64,000 nucleotides of DNA from Dicyema japonicum (lineage: Eukaryota; Dicyemida; Rhombozoa; Dicyemidae). The stretch is from assembly GCA_011109175.1 (NCBI GenBank), contig RDEW01000054.1, positions 108,074 through 172,073 on the forward strand. Direction: 5' to 3'. Every line of letters begins with the position of its first letter. The stretch's first letter is position 1. This document shows positions 1 through 10,364 of this stretch, in pieces. The notes beneath the pieces were generated by a model, which searched no databases, was not told the DNA's origin, and was given only the letters and a program-made list of their open reading frames with translations. A program made the translations under genes and the position numbers.

Positions 1-129
1 AAGATTTCTTCAACCAAGTCTATTTGTACCATTTTCACTTCGGACCGTCTTCTAAAAATGAACCGAGTATCTTTATTGGTCCCACTCGGATTCCAGTGAC
101 AAGGTCCCCCACTGTCCTTGGAAGTCAAG

Positions 130-645
130 TACGACAGTCTACTCAATTATAACTCCTACGCAAAAGACATGATTACCAGGGGCCTCCATAAAATTCACGT
201 TTTACGCGCCCTTCTCCGGAGGACTCCGAGGAATATGGACTTTTCTGTTTCTACCCTCTAACAGCAAACAATCGCGCCAGCCTTTGAGTATGCCTCCGTT
301 GCATGGAAATTCGCGCTATCGGAGACTATGGTCCACAGAGTCAACTCAATACACCAGAAAACCATCAGTATGATTTGCCCACGTATTGGATCAACCCACT
401 ACTCATGGAAGCTAAGACCCGTAATCGTGGTTCCGGATTTCTTCGCGTCTGTGAACCAGAAAACCATCAGTATGATTTGCCCACGTATTGGATCAACCCA
501 CTACTCATGGAAGCTAAGACCCGTAATCGTGGTTCCGGATTTCTTCGCGTCTGTGAGGAAGATGGAAACCTTCGCCTGATCATTTCCATGGCAAGAGAAA
601 ACCGATTAAATAGGAAATTCTCCTCCCCGATCGTATTCCTCTGAA
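130..645 (+). pseudogene. LINE reverse transcriptase 3' (thumb/C-terminal) remnant
   Basis: Reading the plus strand near 270-400 gives a stretch with the EYASVAW pattern, followed by a helix-like segment and a KTISMICPRI-like run. This resembles the region just after the RT palm/thumb of APE-type LINEs (usual pattern: LEYASxxWxP...RVQRRATRLI). Several frames are needed and there is no RT catalytic core, so this is a decayed fragment; its upstream part lies outside the window. An internal 102-bp duplication keeps frame. The LINE assignment is moderately secure, the family is not. Confidence 0.45.
354..557. repeat. 102-bp perfect-looking tandem duplication (2 copies)
   Basis: The segment 354-455 is repeated directly at 456-557 with no difference that I can see. 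The period of 102 is a multiple of three, so the overlapping reading frames survive. The copies being identical while the surrounding RT is decayed suggests a recent duplication or an assembly artefact. Confidence 0.9.
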
Positions 646-1029
646 GACCGAGAGAAGGCTCTTTTGGAAAGTAGCGGGGACAATGGAAGATCACAGACGT
701 CGAATGGCACAATTGATTGCGGGGACTGGGATTACCTAACTGTTTGACTCTTTTGTCTTTCTTTCTCGGTGTTCCCGGGGTTATTAAAATAAATAAAATA
801 AAAATACTACTTGCTTCTTCTTAACGAGGAGTCGATATCCTGAAACCCATCCATTTCCTTCTCACCCGTGTTGTCTGGGATGTCATCGAACCGAGTTACT
901 AATTCTGCCAGATGACTGGTTACTGTTCCAAATCCTCCTATCTAACTCCACCATCATGCTCTCCAATGTCTTCCTAAGACAACAAATTGAATGTATGCTC
1001 TAGTTGGTGTGCCGATTCCTATGGCCTCC

Positions 1030-1290
1030 AAGTCAGATTTATAAGCCCTAGAAACGACACTGTCCCACGTTACAACAATACGGATGACTGGAGCACCATA
1101 CAGTAGCTTGTGTTCTCAGCCGATAAGTCATATGCAACTCTTTCACTTCAATGTGCTTTGACCTTGCTTGATAAGAGACTGAAGCGGCCAAATTTTTATG
1201 AGAGTATTTATCAACACACGTAGTATCCCAAACCAGGTTCTGATCATTAGCAAAGGCGAATTTTGTCACCCCGTCGAGGCGTTTACCCCG
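1030..1290 (-). pseudogene. RLE-type LINE C-terminal endonuclease remnant
   Basis: The minus strand reads GKRLDGVT, then NLVWDTTCVDKYSHKNL. This aligns with the C-terminal domain of the complete element at 14463-17395 (GKRPDGMT ... LVWDVTCTDTFVQKNL). That part of the RLE (restriction-like endonuclease) LINE carries PD-(D/E)XK-like residues; here the proline of RPDG is replaced by leucine. Only this end of the element is recognisable and frames break beyond it, so it is a fossil of the same or a sister family. Confidence 0.6.
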
Positions 1291-1399
1291 TAAGTCTTCA
1301 CGTTAACAAACAAATCCAGTTCTCACGGTTGAGGAGCAGTGTCTTTTTAATATCACACACATGTTCATCCATAACCAAATGAGCGGAAAGAACACATTC

Positions 1400-1490
1400 C
1401 AGTCCTTCGCTGGGGTGGAGGAGAGCGAATGATATTTTTTTCATGCCATTCCAGCACTGAGTGTCACCTGAGACAGGTGGATCATGTGAC
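1400..1490. repeat. Dispersed repeat, copy 1 (related to 6330-6420)
   Basis: About 90 bp align with 6330-6420 in the same orientation, with shared blocks around a T-run and around GACAGGTGGAT. The element it belongs to is not recognised; an unknown LINE portion is likely because LINE remnants lie beside both copies. Confidence 0.45.
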
Positions 1491-1743
1491 ACCACTTTAA
1501 TAGAATAAATGAAGATAATGAATATAATAAACCAAGAGAAACCTTCGTCCAAGTAGTCAATGTAGAGATCAAGTCAAATGCCAATCTTATAATTAAGGCA
1601 ATTTTTTATTGCAGTTAGAATTTAAAATACAATCGATCATCGCAAATTGGCCACATTTTGATAATTTTTCAAAGAAAAAAATTTTATGCTCACTATTAAG
1701 AAAAATCATTTTTTAATTTAATTTTAATACGAAAATAAAACAG

Positions 1744-2060
1744 ATGTCTTCCAATTCTACTCGTGAACGCTATACACGGCTTACTTTAATGAAAAAGTTG
1801 AGGATTTTTTTAAGTATGAATAAACGGAAAATGAAACTTATTGAAAATCAAAATTCTATGGAAGATTAGACATTAGTGAACAAGAATCTGCAAAAAAAAC
1901 CTGTCGACAAAATGGATATTGCAGTTAGATAAACTGATAGTGAGGGAACTCTTAGCCAATGTGGGGAATAAATGTGAAGTTTCTCTAATTTTTTCAATAA
2001 GTACAAAGCACGCATTAATTGGATTAAAGAAAAAACAGCTAGGTATTAAATTTTATTTTA
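1744..2060 (+). pseudogene. Possible pogo/CENPB-type transposase N-terminal remnant
   Basis: A 41-codon ORF from the ATG at 1744 is followed, after stops and frame changes, by YKARINWIKEKTARY near 1995-2045. That resembles the CENPB-type HTH pattern FKASxGWLxRFKKR of pogo/Tigger transposases. The first ORF (TRERYTRLTLMKKL) could be the preceding psq-type HTH. The match is short and no TIR was found here, so this is tentative. Confidence 0.28.
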
Positions 2061-3583
2061 ATAAAATTTAAATACGTTTTTTTGTTTATTTAAGGCATTT
2101 AAAAAAATTTATTTGCTCATTGTTCTTCAAAATTATTGATTTCATTTTTTCTAAGAGATAGCACTTAATTATAGCATTATAACATTTATAAACTACAAAA
2201 AATTGCATTTAAAAAATAAACACTTAAAAATTTTGATTTTTTGAAAAAAGGAAAAAATAAGATTTGTAGTGAAGATGCCAGAACTTTGAAAGCACTGATT
2301 ACTGCCATTTCAAACCTTATCCAGAGTCGCTGCGAGGCTTCGAAGCAGCCTTCGTTCAACACTGGGAGAAATGCATACGTCTTTATTAAAACAAAAATGT
2401 CAACTATTTGTTGAGCTCATTATAATATAGTTTTTGCACATTAGTGTCTATAAAATTTCTGTTTTTTCTCATTAAAACTTTCGACTTTTTAATCTCCCAC
2501 TCAACATAACATGTTGTTACAGAGTATCCGTTAAAATAGTAATAGTTGATTTTATATTTTGAATCTCCCGTTCAGTTTTGAAATTTCATTATTTTCGAAA
2601 TAGTATGTCACCAGAAAACTAACTACCCCATCCTGTGACACATGGTGAGGTGGTTATCCAAAAATTTTTTCCTGGTTTTTATAACAGATACTTTATTCCC
2701 GATATTGATCAGTCGCCACCGAGATCTAGCCTTAAGGCACAATGGTACACGTGAAAGAGTTGTATATCAGAATCAGTAATCAAGAGGACAAATGTGGACC
2801 TCAACCTTCTTAATGATTTCATATGGAGATGCAGTAAGGGAAGAATCAACAGCATTACAATACACAGATTGCTTCTGGAAAAGCAGTATTTCCCATCAAT
2901 CTGTTCCCCCTTATCTGCAATTCGTGAATAATTACTGAAAAACCTAGAGTGGCCAACAATTTCATTTATTTTTGTTAGAAATCTGTTTTACACTGGTCCT
3001 GCTGGTAAGTTTCCTCTTCGAATAAACGTAGCAAGGAGAGGTGCCTCGTAGAGAGGAATGTTTGCTTAACAAATCTTTGAACTTTAATTGGCCAAGTTTA
3101 TATACTTTATAGTTTTACGATATTTATAAGCAATTTTTATGACATTTAATTACAATCGTACAATTTGAACAAATAGTGCCCAACCACTAACTCTGAATAT
3201 TTCTTTGCTTTTTTTAAATCTGTTTCTTAAGACTCCCAATTAGTAAAAACTGAAAATCCTTGATTTTTTGCTAAATTTGTGTCCCAGGAGACCATGGCAG
3301 ATGCTTGGCTTAATGTAGTGGCTATATAGGGAACCTAGCGTCGAAGAAAAAGAGTTCCTTGTCAAAGAAGTGCCAAGAAAGCAGAACATCGATCACTTGT
3401 CCATGTTAGTTACCACAACCTCACTAACATGTAAGAGACCGGCTACCATCAATCGTCCAACTGAGAATGCTGGATGCTCCCACAAGTCCCTTAAAGGTAT
3501 TGGTGGTCCAGATCCGAAATTCTTGTTAATTAAACAAATTCAAAAAAATAATAATTTAAATAATTATAACAAAAAAATCAAAA
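2061..3583. other. AT-rich spacer, no supportable gene
   Basis: Long A/T runs, scattered short ORFs and no recognisable domain. Some 30-60 bp stretches (for example near 2280-2350 and 2790-2870) have more balanced composition and may be old element debris, but I cannot assign them. Confidence 0.5.
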
Positions 3584-4117
3584 TCACATTCTTTTTAGTT
3601 TGACAATATAATCAAGAGAGAATCCCCCATCTCTGGCTCTCTCAAGCTCACATTTCATTTTCTCGTTAAAGTCAACATTTTTGGCCTTCTCTAAGATCTC
3701 CTTTACTTGTTTGTTCAACATTTCTTGCAGTTTCACTTTTTTTGCCTCCTTTTTGAGGGCAATGTAGTACTTGTTCTTTCTGAAGTATCTCTTCCTTCTG
3801 TGTTTCTTCATCTGCCGCCTTTTCATTGGGATACCCTTGTTCTTGTTCCGGCGGAATATACACAGATATTCCACAGGAAAGCTGAAGGGCTCATGGATTT
3901 CTGCTACTTTGGCCTCCGCGTAGTCAAGATCGAGGAATGTGTTATTTAGAACGGAATCAGTGGGGTAGATTAACGGAATCTCGAGTTTTGGGGAACATAC
4001 AAGCAAATTTGGTGTCATGAGACTCACACGTGGCCTGTATGTTGATGTAGTTATCGATCTTATGGTTTGTTTGAACATTGATGTTGTAAGCTGAGTTACT
4101 ATCATTTTTATTAACAT
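3584..4117 (-). CDS. Mitochondrial small ribosomal subunit protein mS38 (AURKAIP1/COX24-like)
   Basis: A 177-residue intron-less ORF starting at the ATG at 4117. The first ~40 residues are rich in Ser/Thr/Arg/Lys and lack acidic residues, as in a mitochondrial targeting peptide. Residues ~85-115 carry a strongly basic block (KGIPMKRRQMKKHRRKRYFRK) preceded by FPVEYLCIFRR. This matches the conserved C-terminal mS38 motif (a YxCKxxLKxRRRKMxxHKYRK-like pattern) of AURKAIP1 and yeast Cox24, which binds the small mitoribosomal subunit rRNA. The remaining ~60 residues are charged and helical, again as in the family. The assignment rests on that motif plus architecture; another basic mitochondrial ribosomal protein is the main alternative. 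The region upstream (4118-4250) is very AT-rich and presumably holds the promoter. Confidence 0.62.
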   Translation of the reverse strand: MLIKMIVTQLTTSMFKQTIRSITTSTYRPRVSLMTPNLLVCSPKLEIPLIYPTDSVLNNTFLDLDYAEAKVAEIHEPFSFPVEYLCIFRRNKNKGIPMKRRQMKKHRRKRYFRKNKYYIALKKEAKKVKLQEMLNKQVKEILEKAKNVDFNEKMKCELERARDGGFSLDYIVKLKRM

Positions 4118-4129
4118 TCGTACTTTTAT

Positions 4130-5480
4130 TTCTCGAAAATGAAATAAAGTTCATATCCTCACAAAAAAATTATTATATTTTAAAATTTAAATTTTTATAA
4201 AAAAATTATTATTTATGTAAATAAAAATAGAACATTTAAGTAATTTTTTGGTTGAGGTGGTTGCTTGCCTCTCTTGCACAAATGTCTTTTCACGTTAGAT
4301 ATCTACTAGTCGTTCTTTCTTGGCACCTTAAAAAATACTCAATCCTATGTATAGCTGACAACGGAATATTGCAGATTGGAAATTCCTGTCTGATTACCCT
4401 CCAAACAGCCTGCTCTCACTGTGGACTTGATTTGCAATCTGACAATAGGGGAGCTTGGAAGAGGATATGTAGAAGGATACTGAAGAACAAGAAAACAATT
4501 AATTTATGATTTTCCTGGAGTACTTATTAAAAATGTAGAAAGTAACATAACAAAAGTAAATGGGGAAATTAATCCGATCTTTAGTTGAGGAGTTAATAGC
4601 ACTCCCAAATTTTCAATAAGCATATGAATTCTTAAGGTTTTCTCTCGTGCCGTGCTTTTTACTATCCTTCCTACCAGTTTCTTTCATAAAATGTTATATG
4701 CACCTATATTGCTTTCACAGGTCCCAGCCGTTTTTCGGTGGACGACGTTATAGATAAGTGATTCTCACCCATATGAGGATGAGATGGGCATCTATGAAGA
4801 TTTCAGATAGATATTCGTCCTTCTTCATCTGACATCTGTCGAGGAGTGCAGCATTATTTACGAGTTCTGTCTTTTATCCGTCCTTATGCCATAAAGCCCT
4901 ACTGACAACGATCTTGTCATAAGTATTCTTTAAGTGACTTTGCTTGGAATGTAGTCGATTTTGTTTAATATTTTTATTTTCTCTTCGCTCCTGATAAGTT
5001 TTGATAACCCCCTCCGAGTTTTAGATACAGATTTCGCTACTACGTTTAATTCCCGCTTTGAAATTACTGTCTCCTAGAATAGAATTATCAACCTCATTTA
5101 TTCCTGTGGGGAGCATACAAGAGATTGTTTTTTACACGATTAGGCCGTAACACTTGATGGCCGATTCAAAATTGATCGGTGCACTGCACGGCGTCTGATG
5201 GGAGTAGCATTATCCGACAATTGCCATATTATGCATCCCCATCCATTTCACCCCCTGCAGGCTAATGTTCAAAAGCTGTAATGGAAAACTGAGTAGACAG
5301 ACAGAGAGTACGAAAAACTGTCATTACAGAGGTGTCAACCACAATGCCTTATATAAATTATTCAATAGTTACTCCATAATTGCAGGTTCTCTCCCCCTTT
5401 TCCTTCGTTTAATTCTTGTGACGTCATATGATCCGCCACGGCATCAAAAGGATCATCCTTCGTCATTTGAATGGATTATT
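4130..5480. other. Intergenic region without a firm gene
   Basis: An open frame of about 85 codons at 4252-4509 contains a CSHCGLDLQ stretch but no domain I recognise, and it lacks an ATG at its start. The rest (4510-5480) has mixed composition with frequent stops in all frames. It looks like eroded mobile-element sequence, but no motif is clear enough to name. Confidence 0.4.
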
Positions 5481-5620
5481 CCCATGAGTTCCAGCGCTGT
5501 GGTTGTGGACGAGGAAATCCTTGGAAGGCTGATATAATTTGCGTCACGTTATTTGATCCTAATCCTATCAGTTTACAGAACATGTGAGAATATATTGAAT
5601 GGAAATTAAATAGTTTGATA

Positions 5621-5886
5621 ATGTTGCAGCGAAATGGCGCTCAGACCAAAACTAGCAACTCAAGAAAACTTCCCAGTCCCCCAAGACTCCCACCTCCCTC
5701 ACTTCCTCCAACCATTCCGCCCAAACTGGAAATCCCAAAAACTAGCCCTCCGTCGATAATGAGCATCCCTCACAGGAATTCACTCTCTAAGTCTGAAGCC
5801 CACAAGTAAGCATATTCTCTCACTCTAGAAAAAGTTCTGCGAAAGATGAGAATTTAGGTTCGTTTAACCTTATTATTAGCCTCTAA
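5621..5886 (+). CDS. Small proline-rich hypothetical protein with a 23-bp intron
   Basis: An open frame from the ATG at 5621 encodes a serine/proline-rich segment (KLPSPPRLPPPSLPPTIPPKLEIP). A canonical tiny intron can be placed at 5806-5828 (GTAAGC...CTCTAG, 23 bp), matching those in the confident genes. Splicing it joins SEAHK to KSSAKDENLGSFNLIISL and a stop at 5884-5886. A TTGCAG just upstream (to 5629) might itself be an acceptor, so the true 5' exon could lie further left, and the start is uncertain. No family is recognised. Poly-proline composition would fit an SH3/WW/EVH1 ligand, but that is inference. The 3' exon overlaps the first unit of an imperfect tandem repeat. Confidence 0.35.
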
Positions 5887-6130
5887 ATATAATACAAGTA
5901 ACTCAGTTCCAACGAGGAATGAGAACTTTGGTTTGTTTGGGGGGTAATATTAGGCGCCAAACCTGACCTTAAGCATAGGAGAGACTTGAGTCCATACAGA
6001 GATGAGAACACGGGTTCGTTCTGTTTTAATTTGAGATCCCAAATATTTGACGACAAGTGGGAAAGACTCGATTCCTAACCAAGATACTATTTCTAGTCTC
6101 TTTGGTTGTAATATTAGACTCGAAATATAC
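5844..6130. repeat. Imperfect tandem repeat, ~72-84 bp units, about four copies
   Basis: Units begin near 5844, 5916, 6000 and 6082. Each starts with an AGATGAGAA-like block, then TTYGGTTYGTTT-like sequence, then an ATTAG..CCAAATAT-like block. Similarity is partial, so the array is old. Confidence 0.55.
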
Positions 6131-6329
6131 ATTTACCCCCATTTCTGGTATTCCACTTCCCCCAGAATTTACTAATGCCTTCGGTCGTTCCGTGAATAAT
6201 TAATAATTATTGATTATAATATTTCCTATTATTTTTGTCCCCAAAATCATTTGGATAGGAGTCCTCAACTAAGTGGTCTCAGTTTCCCGGTTGAGTGAGA
6301 CACGTCCATATCCCCTATTATGAGAACTC

Positions 6330-6420
6330 CTCCATTGGAGTAGAGAAGAGAAAGATCTTTTTTGGATGCTGATCAGGTACTGGGCGTCTCCTGCGACAGG
6401 TGGATGATATATGCCCTCTT
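6330..6420. repeat. Dispersed repeat, copy 2 (related to 1400-1490)
   Basis: Same orientation and same landmark blocks (T-run, then ACAGGTGGAT) as 1400-1490. It lies immediately 5' (plus-strand sense) of a minus-strand LINE remnant. Confidence 0.45.
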
Positions 6421-6589
6421 AGGATTCGAAGAAGACCAAGAGTAAAAAGGACTCCTGTGGTGTTAGAAGGAATCAAACTATCTAAGCGGTCCCCTTTTCC
6501 ATGGTCATGTGCGACCTCTCTCAAGTCCTCCTGATGTTCCCGCATCTCAGTTTACTCTGACTTACTTGAGATCTAAATCAAGTATACAG

Positions 6590-7420
6590 GAAGTGCGACT
6601 CTTGGGCGTCCACAGAAACGTGGTCTAGTCTTACCAAAGTATTCCTCCGTCGCAATGTTTGTGGGTGTATCCATTCTTAATATGTGTCCGAAGAGCCTCC
6701 ACCTCAAATCAGTACTCTCGAGCTTTGACTTTTCTCACGTTCGGTGAATTGACGACAGAACTGGTTTAACAAAGGTTCCGGTCCTCCAAGACTCATACCT
6801 CCATCACTTCCTCTATCCTCAGCCGAAATGATATACTTGATCGTCTGTGGTCAATCCAGTTATTTTTGACTGTCTCCAAGTAAGGGCCCGAGCTTATTGG
6901 TCTTCCTCGATGGCTCATCCGATTTTCTTTGCATCCTTCTGATATCCACTGGTTCCGTTTTGGGAACATTCACCTAAAGAACCTTTTGAAGTTCATTATG
7001 AACTTCTAATAGGCAAAGAAGAGCTATTTCTTGATAATGAAGTCGACGTGGAAAGCATAAATGGATTCATGCCATCTTCATAAAACTTTCGAAGGTCATG
7101 GAGCACCGTCTCCAAGTAAAGGTAGTCCCTTTGAGGAGTACCCACATTATATGCGAATATTATTGGTATAGCTCTGCCAATTCGAACTCAGAATCTTGCG
7201 GATAAAAGAACTCATCATCACATAGTCCAGAAATCCTACTGCCTTCCAAGGATTATATCTTTGGTTGACAGAGGCGCCATTTGTGACCTCAACCATATCC
7301 GTCCTTGATCTCCCAGTCCTGAATCCTCTATGACTTGATACCAGATAGTTGTCCACTTGATCTTTGATACGATTCAATAGGACTAATGCCCAGACTTTCC
7401 ATAGAATATTAAGCAAGATA
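6590..7420 (-). pseudogene. Decayed APE-type LINE, family A (RT piece and C-terminal tail)
   Basis: The minus strand carries an RT segment at 7416-7300 (LNRIKDQVDNYLVSSHRGFRTGRSRTD, matching the QxGFRxGRSTxD motif of LINE RTs). Further down, at ~6720-6590, it carries the conserved C-terminal tail RWRLFGHILRMD...NIATEEYF...GRPRVALP. The same tail occurs at 17960-18150 and 42480-42640, so these belong to one family, called A here. Frameshifts, stops and the missing catalytic core show it is dead. Confidence 0.6.
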
Positions 7421-8489
7421 ACCGATCGTAGAAAAGAATACCCCCGATTTACTTACGGAAAAGCAATCTGTCCAAAGCAAATGAGGGAATCAATAACTAC
7501 GAATGCGAATCGATTAATTAATGCATTTGCTTTATTGGGGGTAACTCAAACCTTCATGAGCACAGTTATCCTCGCTAATTCTCCATAAATCAGAAATATG
7601 GTTGAAGGGATTTTATATCAGCTGTCATAGGGATTACCACAATTTAGAGATCCAACACTAAAAAAAGACCATATCCACTAGCAAGCAAATTATTTGGAGG
7701 TTACTCGTAAGGGAAAAAAGTTTGATCTCTTCGTTACATCGTAGGCTATTTTATCCACGATCAGGTGACTCACATTGATGTTCCAAGAATATTGGTCCCT
7801 ATTGTTGATAAAAACTCTCAATATATCCTGAGTACCTTTATATATAATGATTGATTATGAACTCAAAATACCCACGCAGTTGATTCTCCCATTGCTTCCA
7901 AATTACATGGAAGGGTTTCCCCCACTTTTGTGCATTTATATTTTATTAACTCCAGTTTCGCTAACATGTAGGAAACTGGCAACCGCAAGACAGAACGCAG
8001 TGCAAGCAAAGAGATCCTAAACTTCTATCCCAGCAAGAGAGATGATGTCCACATCGTAAACGAGAACGTTCCACTCTGAAAGCCCTCGGAAGAAGCAGTT
8101 CTGAAGCGCTAATCTCAGGAGGTATACGCTCCACTATATTGTTCTCCTCGAGGGTTCGCATTTGGGGATGTCTACTTTCTTAGCTGCTTTTCAAAGTGGG
8201 AATTTATTTTTATTAAATTTAGCACAATTTATTGACTTATTTTCGCTACGTCCCATTTAGTATAATGGCTATGTTCGAGGATGAATTGAGACGTAACTCT
8301 GGTGTTTATTGCTTAGTTCTAGTGCCATATGCTTAGAAGACATCGAATGCGCAAACTTTCGGAAACATAGAAGCACCAAATGCGTTTATGTCACTGTCAA
8401 ATGGCTAAAATTGGAGGAACTTGTAAGAATTGTCTCCCTTAGGGAGAACAAGGGACTTGGCTATTAATTCTCAAACGTTAGCCACGTCC
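7421..8489. other. No gene recognised
   Basis: Short ORFs only. The stretch 7960-8165 is of balanced composition and open on the minus strand for 66 codons, but its translation matches nothing I know. The rest is AT-rich. Confidence 0.45.
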
Positions 8490-8635
8490 AAAGTAAGTAC
8501 TCTTTACTGAAAGTTCGCCCATAATTTGGGAGATTGACAGAGAAGGCATAATAAAGATTCACTGGCATAAAGTAAGCTACTCTTGTCTGACAGTTTGGTC
8601 CATAATTTGGGAGATGGGAATAGAAGGTGTACTAC
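8490..8635. repeat. Imperfect direct repeat, ~80-bp unit, two copies
   Basis: AAAGTAAG(C)TACTCTT starts at about 8490 and again at about 8570. It is followed in both by a CCATAATTTGGGAGAT block and an AGAAGG block. Confidence 0.6.
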
Positions 8636-8639
8636 TTCC

Positions 8640-9120
8640 GTTTAATCCTTGTCATAAAGAGTAAAAATTAGCGTTTAAGGTCGGCACAACTAATCGAGTC
8701 GTATTTACGAGTATATCTTTTTGTGATAAGAGAAATTTGTACAGTAACTTCCAGTTGATCTCCCAGTCCGATCGTACTAATCACCACCGAATACAAATAA
8801 CGGCCGTCTACCACATAATCTACGCCTTCAGCCTTAATAAAGAAAACTTCCCTAAGAGTGCGTCATTCCAGGAAGAGAAATCAGTCAAACTAGCAAGAAA
8901 TCAAAAGGTGTGAGTCCACATGAACTGATGTCGTGACCCCAATGTAAATTAAGCATAATTTAAATTATCGATTCACTAACGATTAGTGAGTTTTCTGACA
9001 AAATATTAAAACCACATGTTTTGAAAGCCGCAGTCAATTTATAATCATATTAAACAAATCCACGGGACTCAGACTCTTTGAGTACATCGATGATTCCTGG
9101 CACTTGCAGAGTCGACTGTC
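8640..9120. other. Intergenic, nothing recognised
   Basis: No ORF above about 50 codons with recognisable content and no repeat beyond the one just upstream. Confidence 0.4.
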
Positions 9121-9123
9121 ACT

Positions 9124-9471
9124 CTAATCTGTTAGGGAATCACCAACCGACCAGTACAAGTGGGAGCACTTGTAGCAGTATATCAGATAGACGGGGTAGG
9201 TGTCTTCCAGTTTACTGAATAACTCAACATAGCTCAGTCTCCAGTTTATTTTCGAGTCTTCGACCACTTGGATTTCTTCTAAGGAGTCATTCCTTATTTT
9301 TTCGTAGATCAGAAATCTCCAGATGACCTCCCCCGACAATATCCTATAGAATAACTTGCACGTGCGTCGAATATTGTCCAGATCGTCAGGATCTTCAACG
9401 TACTTTAATATGTTGAAGACAATATTCAAAGGGAGATCGTCAAAAAAACTGAAATGTCTTCTATCCCCCAT
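9124..9471 (-). CDS. F-box protein (short)
   Basis: A 115-residue ORF starting at the ATG at 9471; the in-frame GTG at 9477 is not needed. Residues ~9-50 form a clear F-box: FDDLPLNIVFNILKYVEDPD, then DDLDNIRRTCKLFYRILSGEVIWRFLI. This is the LPxExxxxIxxYL...LxxxxxVCKxFxxLxxxxxxW pattern that binds SKP1 in SCF ubiquitin ligases. A NWRLSYVELF segment follows, as in many F-box proteins just after the box, then a Cys pair (CYKC) near the C-terminus. The substrate-binding region is very short, so the protein may be truncated or have an unspotted 3' exon. Its start overlaps the end of the upstream minus-strand gene. Confidence 0.7.
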   Translation of the reverse strand: MGDRRHFSFFDDLPLNIVFNILKYVEDPDDLDNIRRTCKLFYRILSGEVIWRFLIYEKIRNDSLEEIQVVEDSKINWRLSYVELFSKLEDTYPVYLIYCYKCSHLYWSVGDSLTD

Positions 9472-10130
9472 GGCCACCTCAGAGTAATGTTATGAACAAC
9501 TTTATCGACGAAAGAGCGCGTCGCCCTGAAGGCCAATTCATGTTGAGACCAAAGCATCGAGGACCCCACGCACTCTTTGCGATTCTCGAGGACCAATTTG
9601 GCTGTCCTCAGGAGATCCCTGACAATCCGAACATTGTGTCTTAAATAAAGGACCAAATATAATCATCAAATACTTCTTTTAGAAAAACTGGACAAAATCA
9701 GAAACAGTTTCTTCTGACTGTATCCCCCAAGTTGATTGCAGTTTTCAAGCAGAATTTTGATAATCTGAGTTTTAAAACCGAAAACCCTAGAAATGTAAAG
9801 CAGCATCTGAAAGTCGGCGCCAATGTAGCTTATTTCGATAAAGTTAATCACGTCGTCTATATTTGTCCTGATTTTGACTTCTGAGGAGAATTTACGCCTG
9901 TAAAATAAATTGGACAGTTTTCTGAGTCCAATAGGAATGCTATTTTCGTTTATAAATGATTTTTCGCAAATTCTGGTGGGTTTTAACACTTTTAACCTCT
10001 CAAATAATTTGCTCTCGAGGTCTTTAACGATTATACTTCTAATGTATTTTCTTTCGGTCCAACCATAATTTAATTTGATATATGCGTCATCCTCAAAGAA
10101 GAACATTTTGTATTTGCTGTTAATTAACAT
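9426..10130 (-). CDS. Hypothetical protein, split by a probable 34-bp intron and a one-base frame break
   Basis: The minus-strand ORF from the ATG at 10130 runs 154 codons. It is followed by a GTATTT...TTTAAG intron of 34 bp (~9634-9667) and a second open segment of about 60 codons, reaching a stop at 9426. Joining at the canonical splice sites puts the second segment one base out of frame, so there is an indel in the locus or assembly, or another acceptor is used. The protein is rich in Leu/Ile/Lys and Arg with helical repeats; I do not recognise a family. It diverges from a short ORF starting at 10224, 93 bp away, across an AT-rich gap that is probably a shared promoter region. It overlaps the F-box ORF by ~45 bp. 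Confidence 0.45.
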
Positions 10131-10223
10131 TTTATTAATTTTTGGATTAACCGGATTAAATATTTAAAATTTTAATTTTTAATAAAATTTAAAATTAATT
10201 CAAATTTTATTATTTAAATAAAA

Positions 10224-10364
10224 ATGTCGTTCAATATTGGTCTTCATTGTAAGCCATCAAGTTCCTTGATCTCGTCGTCTCTGTTTGTGATGTTTATAGA
10301 CTTATGTGTGGTACAGAGTAAGCAAGGTGGACAAAATCTGAAATCCATAATTTCGGCAATCTGA
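10224..10364 (+). CDS. Possible 46-residue membrane microprotein
   Basis: The ATG at 10224 follows the same kind of A/T-rich leader seen before NAA25, huntingtin and the BUB1-like gene. The ORF has one hydrophobic stretch (SLISSSLFVMFIDLCVV, residues ~14-30) with a short polar tail, so it could be a single-pass membrane protein. A donor-like GTAAG lies inside it, so splicing could change the C-terminus. No homologue is recognised; chance cannot be excluded for an ORF this short. Confidence 0.28.
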   Translation: MSFNIGLHCKPSSSLISSSLFVMFIDLCVVQSKQGGQNLKSIISAI

